A stretch of 15,554 nucleotides of DNA from Alphaproteobacteria bacterium UBA2966 (GTDB lineage Bacteria > Pseudomonadota > Alphaproteobacteria > UBA2966): the NCBI GenBank assembly GCA_002348365.1, contig DEBC01000160.1:1-15554 (forward strand), given 5' to 3'. Below the pieces are notes generated by a model. That model made no database searches and was not told the origin of the DNA. It was given only the letters and a program-made list of their open reading frames with translations. Of the stretch, positions 1 to 5,964 are shown piece after piece; the stretch's first letter is position 1; each line of letters starts with the position of its first letter. A program made the position numbers and the translations under genes.

Positions 1-129
1 ACGGTAGTAAGGCTCGTAGCGTTCGCCGTTGGCCAGTTCGACAGCTTGGGTTGAAACGGTGATACGGTTAGGAACGAGAAAAATCTCTCGGGAATCCAGT
101 GTTTTCCATGATTTAAGAGTGTCGCTCAT
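1..129 (-). CDS. NUDIX hydrolase, N-terminal part only (runs off left edge)
   Basis: The minus strand reads 43 uninterrupted codons from an ATG at 127-129 to the window edge. The peptide begins MSDTLKSWKTLDSREIF and continues through VELANGERYEPYYR. This resembles the N-terminal strands of ADP-ribose-pyrophosphatase-type NUDIX hydrolases, in which a W-x-L-x-S start is followed by a 'lpdG...yyr' hairpin before the catalytic NUDIX box. Such enzymes hydrolyse nucleoside diphosphates linked to another moiety. The catalytic GX5EX7REUXEEXGU box would lie outside the window, so the assignment rests on the N-terminal pattern only. A weak Shine-Dalgarno (CGGAA) lies about 7 bases upstream. The gene starts 12 bases after the stop of the LOG-family remnant, so the two were probably cotranscribed. 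Confidence 0.5.
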   Translation of the reverse strand, partial: MSDTLKSWKTLDSREIFLVPNRITVSTQAVELANGERYEPYYR

Positions 130-141
130 GAGTGTTTCCGG

Positions 142-447
142 TCAAACGGTCAAGCGGGTCGCGAGGGTGCGCGAAGCCTCATAATACTGCGACATCTTCA
201 GGTCAGTTCGGGCGCATTCCAGATCCCCGTCGCCATTCTCTGCGAGCTTCAGGCGCGCTTCGGCTTCCTCTCGCGGCAGGGTTCTCGCCGATCCCATGAA
301 TACAATCGTGTCGTCAACATGGTGATACTGAAAACGGCTGTTGGGTTCGAGGTACTCCGACAATATCCTCAGCGCCCGGGCGTCCTTGCTGCCGAGAAAT
401 CCCTCATTGTGGTAGGCATGAATCGAGTTTTTCGAGGCATCATCCAT
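142..447 (-). pseudogene. N-terminal remnant of a LOG-family (TIGR00730-like) nucleotide hydrolase
   Basis: This 101-residue frame matches what I know of the N-terminal region of long LOG-family proteins. These are Rossmann-fold nucleoside 5'-monophosphate phosphoribohydrolases, formerly annotated as lysine decarboxylases. Visible signs are the AY-x-N-x-x-FL-x-S-x-DAR-x-LRILSEYLEP block (about residues 11-35), the first Rossmann strand DDTIVFMGSAR (about 45-55), and YYEASRTLATRL near the end. Family members then continue for some 200 or more residues and carry the catalytic GGGPGIMEAAN-type motif. Here a TGA follows directly and the NUDIX gene starts 12 bases later, so the catalytic part is absent rather than frameshifted. 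The start has a good Shine-Dalgarno (TGGAAG about 6 bases upstream), so the fragment may still be translated. A genuine short domain protein is possible but less likely. Confidence 0.6.
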
Positions 448-603
448 GGGACTTCCAGCTCATGATTTCAGTAATTTCTTGGATCGGGTGGTGGACCGAA
501 CCTCCTACCTCTCCCGTCTCGACATCCATGTGGACTTGACGACATTTGGTTTCAATCCGATGCATCATAATTTGAACGCTGCCTCTCGGTCCGAAAGCCC
601 TGT

Positions 604-1575
604 CTAGAGAAATTCCTCGGCATAGGCTTCCATATCATCCAGCGTGGCTTCGATGGTCTCCTGTTCGAAGTTGACGATGATCGAATCAACGCCGAGTTCC
701 TCCATCGCGGCCATGTCATCCTTCATTTGCTGCGCGCTGCCAGTCAGAAGGCGCCGGTCTCCACCTGGATCAGGCCCGTCAATTGGCATCGGCTGCTGGG
801 GATCGTCGGGCTTCACGCCCCAAAACAGCACAAACCACGTCACCTGCATCGATTTTGGGTCTCTTCCGGCGCTTTCCACGAGTCCCTGGTACTTGCGCAG
901 GTAGGCTGCCAGACGTTCCAAGGTGTCGAGCGGTACCTTGGTGTTGTGCGCCATGGGTATCCAGCCGTCGCCGAGCTGCGCGGCACGTCGCATGGCCGGC
1001 GGACTCTCTCCGCCGACCAGTATTGGCGGGTGTGGTTTCTGGATCGGCTTCGGTTCGAAAGTGATGTCAGTAAAATCCGCGTAGTTTCCGTGAAACTCTG
1101 GATCATCGCTCGTCCAGAGTTCCTTGAAGACGTTGATGTATTCGTTGGCGACTTGACCGCGTTCCGGATGGGGTGGGGTTCCCAGAGCCTCGAACTCTTC
1201 CTTCATCCAACCCGCGCCGCAACCCACTGACAAGCGGCCCCCCGATAGATAATCAATGCTCGCGAGAGCTTTAGCGGTTGGAACCGGCGAGCGGTGGGGA
1301 AGTACCAGAACAGATGTCAGCATCCGGATTGACGTTGTGTGACCTGCGACAAATGCGAGTGCGGTCAACTGATCGAGGAAATCGCCGAAGCGTCCCGGCA
1401 ACCAGTTGCCGTCCTTCGTGTAGGGGTAATCAGAGACACGGCTTCGGGGAACGACCAGATGGTCGGTCATGGATAGAAAACTAAATCCGAGAGCCTCTCC
1501 TCTTTTTGCGAGCGCAGACATGTTCTCCGGTGCGCTCAGCGGCCCTCGAGTGGGCACATAGAAGCCGATCTTCAT
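604..1575 (-). CDS. LLM-class oxidoreductase, probably F420-dependent (copy 1)
   Basis: A 323-residue luciferase-like monooxygenase (LLM) TIM-barrel protein. It most resembles the Rv2161c-like group (TIGR03619), whose members are predicted to use F420H2 for hydride transfer to organic substrates in the cytoplasm. Visible features are the first barrel strand GFYVPTRG (4-11), TDHLVVP (37-43), LPHRSPVPTAKALASID (92-108), SGGRLSVGCGAGW (111-123), PPILVGG (183-189) and LGDGWIP (201-207). The length is normal. The ATG has a strong Shine-Dalgarno (GGAGG within 1579-1585). The gene lies 46 bases downstream of its sister copy and ends in UAG. The natural substrate cannot be read from sequence. F420 rather than FMN is inferred from subfamily resemblance and from the adjacent F420 biosynthesis operon. 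Confidence 0.88.
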   Translation of the reverse strand: MKIGFYVPTRGPLSAPENMSALAKRGEALGFSFLSMTDHLVVPRSRVSDYPYTKDGNWLPGRFGDFLDQLTALAFVAGHTTSIRMLTSVLVLPHRSPVPTAKALASIDYLSGGRLSVGCGAGWMKEEFEALGTPPHPERGQVANEYINVFKELWTSDDPEFHGNYADFTDITFEPKPIQKPHPPILVGGESPPAMRRAAQLGDGWIPMAHNTKVPLDTLERLAAYLRKYQGLVESAGRDPKSMQVTWFVLFWGVKPDDPQQPMPIDGPDPGGDRRLLTGSAQQMKDDMAAMEELGVDSIIVNFEQETIEATLDDMEAYAEEFL

Positions 1576-1601
1576 GTACTCCTCCGCAAATCAGTGAATT
1601 T

Positions 1602-1622
1602 ACTCTCCCGGTGAACGGGAGG
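1602..1622 (-). other. Intercistronic hairpin between the two LLM genes
   Basis: CTCCCG (1605-1610) and CGGGAG (1616-1621) form a perfect 6-bp stem with a 5-base GTGAA loop. On the minus strand it begins 1-2 bases after the stop codon of the upstream LLM gene and ends before the Shine-Dalgarno of the downstream one. No T run follows on the minus strand, so it does not look like a full intrinsic terminator. It could stabilise the upstream message or lower expression of the second gene. Confidence 0.4.
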
Positions 1623-2606
1623 TCAGTTGCCAAGTGGGATAATGTCGCGGGCGAAAGCCTCCATACAATCCAGCGTTTCGCTAAGGCTGGCGCGCTCGAA
1701 ACTTAGATTCAGCGTGGTAACGCCCAGATTTCGCAGCGCAATGATATCCATGGCCATTTGCTCGGCTGAGCCTGACATGAGACGTCGGCCGTCGTCTATG
1801 GCTGCGTTGTCCGTTCCCATGGGTGGGAGTGCCTCACCCGGCTCAGATCCCCACCGCATGATGAAGAAACCCAGATCGATATCGTCGAAATTCCTGCCGC
1901 CTTCCTCACACAGGCCGCAAAGCACATCCAGGGTTGTCTTGTAGCGCTCGAGTGTATCGAGGGGGAAATTCGGATTATGCGCGATGGGGTACCATCCGTC
2001 TCCGACACGGACGACTCTCCATAATGCGGCTTTGCCTTCGCCACCGATCCAGACCGGTGGTCCAGGGTGCTGAATGGGCCGGGGCATAAAGGTGATGTTC
2101 GCGAAATCAGCGTAATCACCGTGAAACTCAGGGTCCTCGTTGGTCCACAGTTCTTTGAAGACACGAATGTATTCGTCAGCAACTTTGCCACGTTCTGCAT
2201 GCGGGGGGGCGCCGATCGCTTCGAACTCCTCTTTGCACCAGCCTGCGCCGGCTCCGACCGTAACCCTTCCACCTGACAGCACATCGATGGTTGAGAGCAT
2301 CTTGGCCGTCAGCACAGGGGCCCGATGAGGGAGGACCATGACAGACGTCAGCAAACGCGCAGTGCTGGTCTGGCCGGCGAGGTATGCCATCACGGCGAGT
2401 TGGTCGAAGAATTCTCCGTCGCGCCCTGCAGGCCAATCACCCTCGTCCGAGTAGGGGTAGGTCGAATCGACAGTGCGAGGCACTACGACGTGGTCGGTGA
2501 TTGCCATGTAGCCGAACCCCAGTTCCTCCCCCTTGGTGACCAGGGTTTTCATGTTCTCCGGCGCGCTTAAGGGTCCCCGGGTGGGGACATAAAACCCAAA
2601 ATCCAT
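1623..2606 (-). CDS. LLM-class oxidoreductase, probably F420-dependent (copy 2)
   Basis: A 327-residue LLM-family protein, sister of the next gene on this strand. Counted by hand without gaps, about 118 of the first 180 residues are identical. The C-terminal thirds diverge more, which suggests different substrates. The same barrel landmarks are seen: GFYVPTRG (4-11), TDHVVVP (37-43), LPHRAPVLTAK, SGGRVTVGAGAGW (111-123) and VGDGWYP (201-207). The start chosen is the ATG at 2604-2606, because GGAGGT (complement of 2614-2619) sits 7 bases upstream and the N-terminus then aligns exactly with the sister protein. An upstream in-frame ATG at 2624 would place that Shine-Dalgarno inside the coding region. 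It is transcribed divergently from npdG, with a candidate promoter and palindrome in the shared intergenic region. F420 use is inferred from family and context. Confidence 0.88.
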   Translation of the reverse strand: MDFGFYVPTRGPLSAPENMKTLVTKGEELGFGYMAITDHVVVPRTVDSTYPYSDEGDWPAGRDGEFFDQLAVMAYLAGQTSTARLLTSVMVLPHRAPVLTAKMLSTIDVLSGGRVTVGAGAGWCKEEFEAIGAPPHAERGKVADEYIRVFKELWTNEDPEFHGDYADFANITFMPRPIQHPGPPVWIGGEGKAALWRVVRVGDGWYPIAHNPNFPLDTLERYKTTLDVLCGLCEEGGRNFDDIDLGFFIMRWGSEPGEALPPMGTDNAAIDDGRRLMSGSAEQMAMDIIALRNLGVTTLNLSFERASLSETLDCMEAFARDIIPLGN

Positions 2607-2627
2607 ACCGATGACCTCCATCATGTC

Positions 2628-2634
2628 AGCCGAA
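2628..2634 (+). promoter_or_regulatory. Extra half-site AGCCGAA upstream of LLM copy 2
   Basis: AGCCGAA here repeats the arm of the nearby palindrome (2657-2673) in direct orientation, 29 bases from the left arm, which is close to three helical turns. It overlaps a small inverted repeat GAATT-GCG-AATTC. It may be an accessory binding site for the same regulator. A 7-base match can also arise by chance. Confidence 0.3.
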
Positions 2635-2651
2635 TTGCGAATTCTGACACC

Positions 2652-2680
2652 TTTATAGCCGAAGGATTCGGCTGTGTGAG
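2652..2680 (-). promoter_or_regulatory. Candidate sigma70 promoter for the LLM gene pair
   Basis: On the minus strand, CTCACA (complement of 2675-2680, 4 of 6 matches to TTGACA) is followed after exactly 17 bases by TATAAA (complement of 2652-2657, 5 of 6 matches to TATAAT). It lies about 45 bases upstream of the ATG of LLM copy 2. A palindrome fills the spacer. Predicted by eye only. Confidence 0.45.
2657..2673. promoter_or_regulatory. Palindromic candidate operator AGCCGAA-GGA-TTCGGCT
   Basis: A perfect inverted repeat with 7-bp arms and a 3-base centre. It occupies the spacer between the candidate -35 and -10 of the LLM promoter and touches the first base of the -10. This position fits a dimeric repressor that blocks RNA polymerase. 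A transcribed hairpin is the alternative for the npdG direction. The regulator is not encoded in this window, since the only DNA-binding domain seen (8406-8711) is a remnant. Confidence 0.45.
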
Positions 2681-2729
2681 CAGCGCCAGGCTAATGGAGT
2701 GTTCTCAGCCGGTTTAGGGTGCTACATAT

Positions 2730-2746
2730 CGGCACCGCATGTGCCG
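2730..2746. promoter_or_regulatory. Second inverted repeat in the npdG leader
   Basis: CGGCAC-CGCAT-GTGCCG is a perfect 6-bp inverted repeat with a 5-base centre, 18 bases upstream of the npdG ATG. It has the same overall length (17 bp) as the palindrome at 2657-2673 but a different sequence. It could be an operator or a leader hairpin. Arms this short in GC-rich DNA are only weak evidence. Confidence 0.25.
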
Positions 2747-2764
2747 TTTAGAACTGGAGACGAA

Positions 2765-3448
2765 ATGGCTGACACCCGACCCACGCTCGCGATTCTTGGT
2801 GGTACTGGCGATCTTGGATGGGGCCTAGCAGTTCGCTGGCTGAAGGCTGGCTATGACATCGTCATCGGGTCCCGGGCAGCCGAAAAGGCCGAGGATGCAG
2901 CCAAAAAACTGGCTGAGTACAACTTCTCGGGCACGGTTCGGGGGCTGGAGAACGCTGAAGCTGCTGCCGCAGCTGACATTGTCGTCCTGACTGTTCCGTT
3001 CGCCAATCATCAAGTGATGCTTGAGGCAGTTCATCATGCGGTTCAGGGCAAGATATTTATTGATGTGACGGTGCCGCTGGTGCCACCCAAGGTGAGTCGG
3101 GTGCAACTGCCGCCGGACGGGTGCGCCGCGAAGGTGTCCCAGGAATTTCTGGGTGAGGATGTTCGAGTGGTTTCAGCATTCCAGAACGTGGCCGCGGACC
3201 ATCTCTCTCATGTTGAGCACGACATCGATTGCGATGTTCTGGTCTGCGGCAATGACAAGTCCGCGCGCCAGACGGTATTGGATCTTGTGGAAGCGGCCGG
3301 AATGAGAGGCTGGCATGCCGGGCCAATTGATAACTCCGCTGTCGCCGAGGCGCTGACATCAGTACTGATCTTCCTTAACCGAACGTACAAGATTGATGGT
3401 GCAGGAATCCGGATTACCGGAGAGTCCCGGGCCGATCCGTCTCAGTAG
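2765..3448 (+). CDS. npdG: NADPH-dependent F420 reductase (F420H2:NADP+ oxidoreductase)
   Basis: A 227-residue protein of the Fno/NpdG family, which transfers hydride reversibly between F420 and NADP(H) in the cytoplasm. The N-terminal Rossmann motif LGGTGDLGWGLA (11-22) and the following GSRAAEKA (35-42) are typical of the family. The Ser, Arg and Lys after the second strand contact the 2'-phosphate of NADP. FANHQVMLEAV and ALTSVLIFLNR fit the rest of the fold. The ATG at 2765 is chosen over an upstream in-frame start at 2699 because TGGAG lies 5 bases before it and the fold begins immediately. It is the first gene of the F420 operon, 18 bases before cofE. No F420-dependent glucose-6-phosphate dehydrogenase is present, so this is the likely route from cellular NADPH to F420H2. 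Confidence 0.9.
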   Translation: MADTRPTLAILGGTGDLGWGLAVRWLKAGYDIVIGSRAAEKAEDAAKKLAEYNFSGTVRGLENAEAAAAADIVVLTVPFANHQVMLEAVHHAVQGKIFIDVTVPLVPPKVSRVQLPPDGCAAKVSQEFLGEDVRVVSAFQNVAADHLSHVEHDIDCDVLVCGNDKSARQTVLDLVEAAGMRGWHAGPIDNSAVAEALTSVLIFLNRTYKIDGAGIRITGESRADPSQ

Positions 3449-3466
3449 TTCTGGAGTTTCGGCCAC

Positions 3467-4237
3467 GTGGCGCCGCGCTCTCTCACTCTCTTTTCGCTGC
3501 CAGGCGTTCCAATCGTCCAGCCGGGCGATGACATCGCAAGCTTGATTATCGAAGGTGTCGGACGGGCGGGTGAAACCTTGCAGGACGGAGACATTGTCGT
3601 CATCGCCCAAAAAGTCGTGTCCAAGTCAGAGGGCCGCTTCTTTGATCTCCATGCGGTGGTTCCGTCGGATCAGGCCATCGAGTTGGCGGAGGAAACCGAC
3701 AAGGATGCCCGGCTTGTCGAGTTGATTTTGTCTGAAAGCGAGCGAGTGCTCCGTTACCGCAAGGGCGTCCTGATTGTCGTCCATCGCCTGGGGTTTGTTC
3801 TCGCCAACGCTGGTATAGACCGATCCAATGTAGGGCCCAACGAAATCGGTGAGAGCGTCTTGCTGCTCCCCAAGGATCCTGATGCAAGCTGCAAGCGGAT
3901 TCGGGACAACATTCGCCAATTTGGCGGCGTGGATGTCGCTATTGTCATGAACGATAGCCTGGGACGGGCTTGGCGGAACGGTACCACGGGCGTTGCGCTT
4001 GGCGCGGCGGGATTGCCCGCGCTGATGGACCTTCGCGGTCAGGATGATCTGTTCGGTCGCCCCTTGGAAGCTACACAACTGGGGCTGGCGGATGAAATCG
4101 CCTCGGCGGCTTCGCTCTTGCAGGGTCAAGCCGACGAAGGCACACCGTTTGTCGTCCTCCGCGGCATGCAATTCGCTGAGGCGTCGCTCGATGCAGGAAC
4201 ATTGATCCGAAACATTGAGGAAGATTTGTTCCGGTGA
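3467..4237 (+). CDS. cofE: Coenzyme F420-0:L-glutamate ligase
   Basis: A 256-residue single-domain CofE, which adds gamma-linked glutamates to F420-0 using GTP. Recognised blocks are PIVQPGDDIASLI (15-27), GDIVVIAQKVVSKSEGR (41-57), GFVLANAGIDRSNVG (109-123), the DSLGRAWRNGTTGVALGAAG block (163-182) and DLFGRPLEATQLGLADEIASAA (194-215). The length equals the stand-alone archaeal-type enzyme. The C-terminal nitroreductase-like domain of mycobacterial FbiB, which reduces dehydro-F420-0, is absent. The start is a GTG at 3467 with TGGAG about 11 bases upstream, and no better start lies nearby. The last bases overlap the cofD start in GTGA, which suggests translational coupling. Confidence 0.95.
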   Translation: MAPRSLTLFSLPGVPIVQPGDDIASLIIEGVGRAGETLQDGDIVVIAQKVVSKSEGRFFDLHAVVPSDQAIELAEETDKDARLVELILSESERVLRYRKGVLIVVHRLGFVLANAGIDRSNVGPNEIGESVLLLPKDPDASCKRIRDNIRQFGGVDVAIVMNDSLGRAWRNGTTGVALGAAGLPALMDLRGQDDLFGRPLEATQLGLADEIASAASLLQGQADEGTPFVVLRGMQFAEASLDAGTLIRNIEEDLFR

Positions 4238-5250
4238 GTATCGATCAAGCGGCAGGTGGAACGGCGCCTCCGACATCGTCCACCGTGGTCGCGCTGTCCG
4301 GTGGTGTGGGAGGGGCCAAGCTCGTCCTAGGTCTCGCGGGCGTTGTTGATCCGTCCACTTTGACAGTCATCGCGAACACCGGTGACGATTTCGATCATTT
4401 GGGACTCCGTGTCTGCCCGGACATTGATACGCTCGTCTATACCCTCAGCGGTCTCAGCAATCCTGATCAGGGCTGGGGTCGTGCAGGCGAAACAGACCAT
4501 GTCATGGAAGTTGCCAGAACGCTGGGAGAGGAAACCTGGTTCTTCTTGGGTGACAAGGATCTCGCAATGCACATCACGCGCTCACGACGGCTTGCTGTAG
4601 GTGAGAGCTTGACCTCGATAACTCTGGATATATGCGAAAGGTTGGGTGTCGACTCGCGGATATTGCCCATGAGCAATGACTTCGTATCCACGCTGGTCGA
4701 GACAGCGGACGGTGTACTGCCGTTTCAACACTACTTTGTTCGCGATCGATGTGAGCCATTGGTAAAGGGGTTTCGGTTCGACGGCGCCGAGACCGCGATC
4801 GCAAACCCTCAGGTTTTGAACGCATTGTCAGACAATCGACTGCGAGCGGTGGTTGTAGCTCCGTCCAATCCGTTCATCAGCATTGACCCGATTCTGGCGG
4901 TGTCTGAAATTCGCTCGACGCTGGACGGTACTCCGGCCCCGGTTGTCGCGGTCTCTCCAATCGTGGGTGGTGATTCCATCAAGGGACCTACAGCCAAAAT
5001 GATGCGCGAACTCAAAATAGATGTATCTCCTGTCGAGGTGGCGCGGAGGTACGCAGACTTTCTCGATGGGTTCGTTCTCGACGTGGTTGATGCCCAGTTG
5101 GCGCCTCAAATAGAGGCGTTTGGAATCCCTGTGCAAACTGCAAACACGGTGATGGACTCTCTGGAGGATCGGGTTATGCTCGCCCGCGTCGTGCTAGAAT
5201 TCTCTGACGCACTCTCCCGCCGTGCCGGCGACAACAGTGTGACCGAATAG
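4234..5250 (+). CDS. cofD: 2-phospho-L-lactate (or analogue) transferase, CofD
   Basis: A 338-residue CofD/FbiA. It moves the phospholactyl-type group from the GDP-activated intermediate made by CofC onto Fo, giving F420-0 or a variant. The hallmark GDP-binding start LSGGVGGAKLVLGLAGV is at 21-37. NTGDDFDHLGLRVCPDIDT (48-66), GWGRAGET (80-87), VVAPSNPFISIDPIL and PIVGGDSIKGPTAKMM are all in place, so the enzyme looks complete and active. The GTG start at 4234 overlaps the cofE stop by one base (GTGA), and the residues before the first strand form a short polar extension. The stop is UAG at 5248-5250, with cofC beginning 9 bases later. Confidence 0.95.
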   Translation: MSIDQAAGGTAPPTSSTVVALSGGVGGAKLVLGLAGVVDPSTLTVIANTGDDFDHLGLRVCPDIDTLVYTLSGLSNPDQGWGRAGETDHVMEVARTLGEETWFFLGDKDLAMHITRSRRLAVGESLTSITLDICERLGVDSRILPMSNDFVSTLVETADGVLPFQHYFVRDRCEPLVKGFRFDGAETAIANPQVLNALSDNRLRAVVVAPSNPFISIDPILAVSEIRSTLDGTPAPVVAVSPIVGGDSIKGPTAKMMRELKIDVSPVEVARRYADFLDGFVLDVVDAQLAPQIEAFGIPVQTANTVMDSLEDRVMLARVVLEFSDALSRRAGDNSVTE

Positions 5251-5259
5251 GTTCGGATC

Positions 5260-5964
5260 ATGTGGGCCGTCGTGCCGATCAAGGATTTCACGGACGCGAA
5301 AGGGCGCCTTTCGGAGGTGCTGACCCCAGCAGAGAGGGAGATGCTGGCTCGTACCATGATACGGGATGTCTTGTCTGCACTTCTGGAAACGAAGGGTCTG
5401 GATGGAGTTTCTGTCATGACGCGGGATGTCGAGGCCCAAGAATTATGCATTGATCTGGGAGTCAGAGTGCTGAAAGAGGAGAGGAATGCGGGACAAACGA
5501 CAGCCGTGATGGCGGCGAGCCAAGCACTTCTGCAGGAAGGTGCTGAAGGGGTGCTGACCATACCGGGCGATGTTCCGTTGGTTTCGCCAAGCGACATCGA
5601 GATTGTACTGGAGAAGCATCGCTCAGCGCCGTCAATGACCATTGTGCCTGCCCGCGATTACCAAGGGTCCAATTGTGTTGTCTGCTCACCGCCAGGATGT
5701 GTCCCGCTTCGGTTCGGAGACAACAGCTTCTACCCCCATTTGGACGCGGCATGGCAGGTGGGAATAGAACCGCAGATTATTGAGGTTCCGAATCTCGCGC
5801 TCGATATCGATACGCCTGAAGATCTCGAAGTGCTTGTCAATGAACCGGAACGTTCGCGGGCGCAGGAGTATTTGTTGGAAGCGGGTATCGTAAGTCGCAT
5901 GCGCCCGCCCGCCGGGAGCACGTTGTCCGAAGTGACATGGGAAGCCGTCGGGAGCGCGGAATGA
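5260..5964 (+). CDS. cofC: Phospholactate/3-phosphoglycerate/PEP guanylyltransferase, CofC (FbiD)
   Basis: A 234-residue CofC/FbiD nucleotidyltransferase. It activates a three-carbon phospho-acid with GTP to make the donor used by CofD. Seen are the start AVVPIKDFTDAKGRLSEVLTP (3-23), the metal-binding IPGDVPLVSPSDI (101-113), the substrate loop around GSNCVV (137-142) and RFGDNSFYPHL (151-161), and LALDIDTPEDLEVL (179-192). The family uses 2-phospholactate, PEP or 3-phosphoglycerate in different organisms, and I cannot tell which from sequence. Because no dehydro-F420-0 reductase domain is present nearby, 2-phospholactate or 3-phosphoglycerate is more economical than PEP (inference). The Shine-Dalgarno is weak, so translation may rely on coupling to cofD. 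The stop overlaps the fbiC ATG. Confidence 0.92.
   Translation: MWAVVPIKDFTDAKGRLSEVLTPAEREMLARTMIRDVLSALLETKGLDGVSVMTRDVEAQELCIDLGVRVLKEERNAGQTTAVMAASQALLQEGAEGVLTIPGDVPLVSPSDIEIVLEKHRSAPSMTIVPARDYQGSNCVVCSPPGCVPLRFGDNSFYPHLDAAWQVGIEPQIIEVPNLALDIDTPEDLEVLVNEPERSRAQEYLLEAGIVSRMRPPAGSTLSEVTWEAVGSAE

Noticed and set aside
448..603. Terminator or promoter between LLM copy 1 and the LOG remnant
   Set aside because: The only stem found (TTCGG-A-CCGA) has a one-base loop and cannot fold. The -10-like TATGAT has no matching -35.
727..1230. Plus-strand frame inside LLM copy 1 (167 codons)
   Set aside because: It is antisense to a clear LLM protein and has no family resemblance.
3626..4276. Long minus-strand frame opposite cofE (216 codons)
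   Set aside because: It is fully antisense to a well-recognised cofE and its translation shows no family pattern.
5106..5642. Long minus-strand frame opposite the cofD end and cofC (178 codons)
   Set aside because: It is Ser/Thr/Arg-rich in the way usual for antisense of GC-rich genes, and both sense genes are certain.
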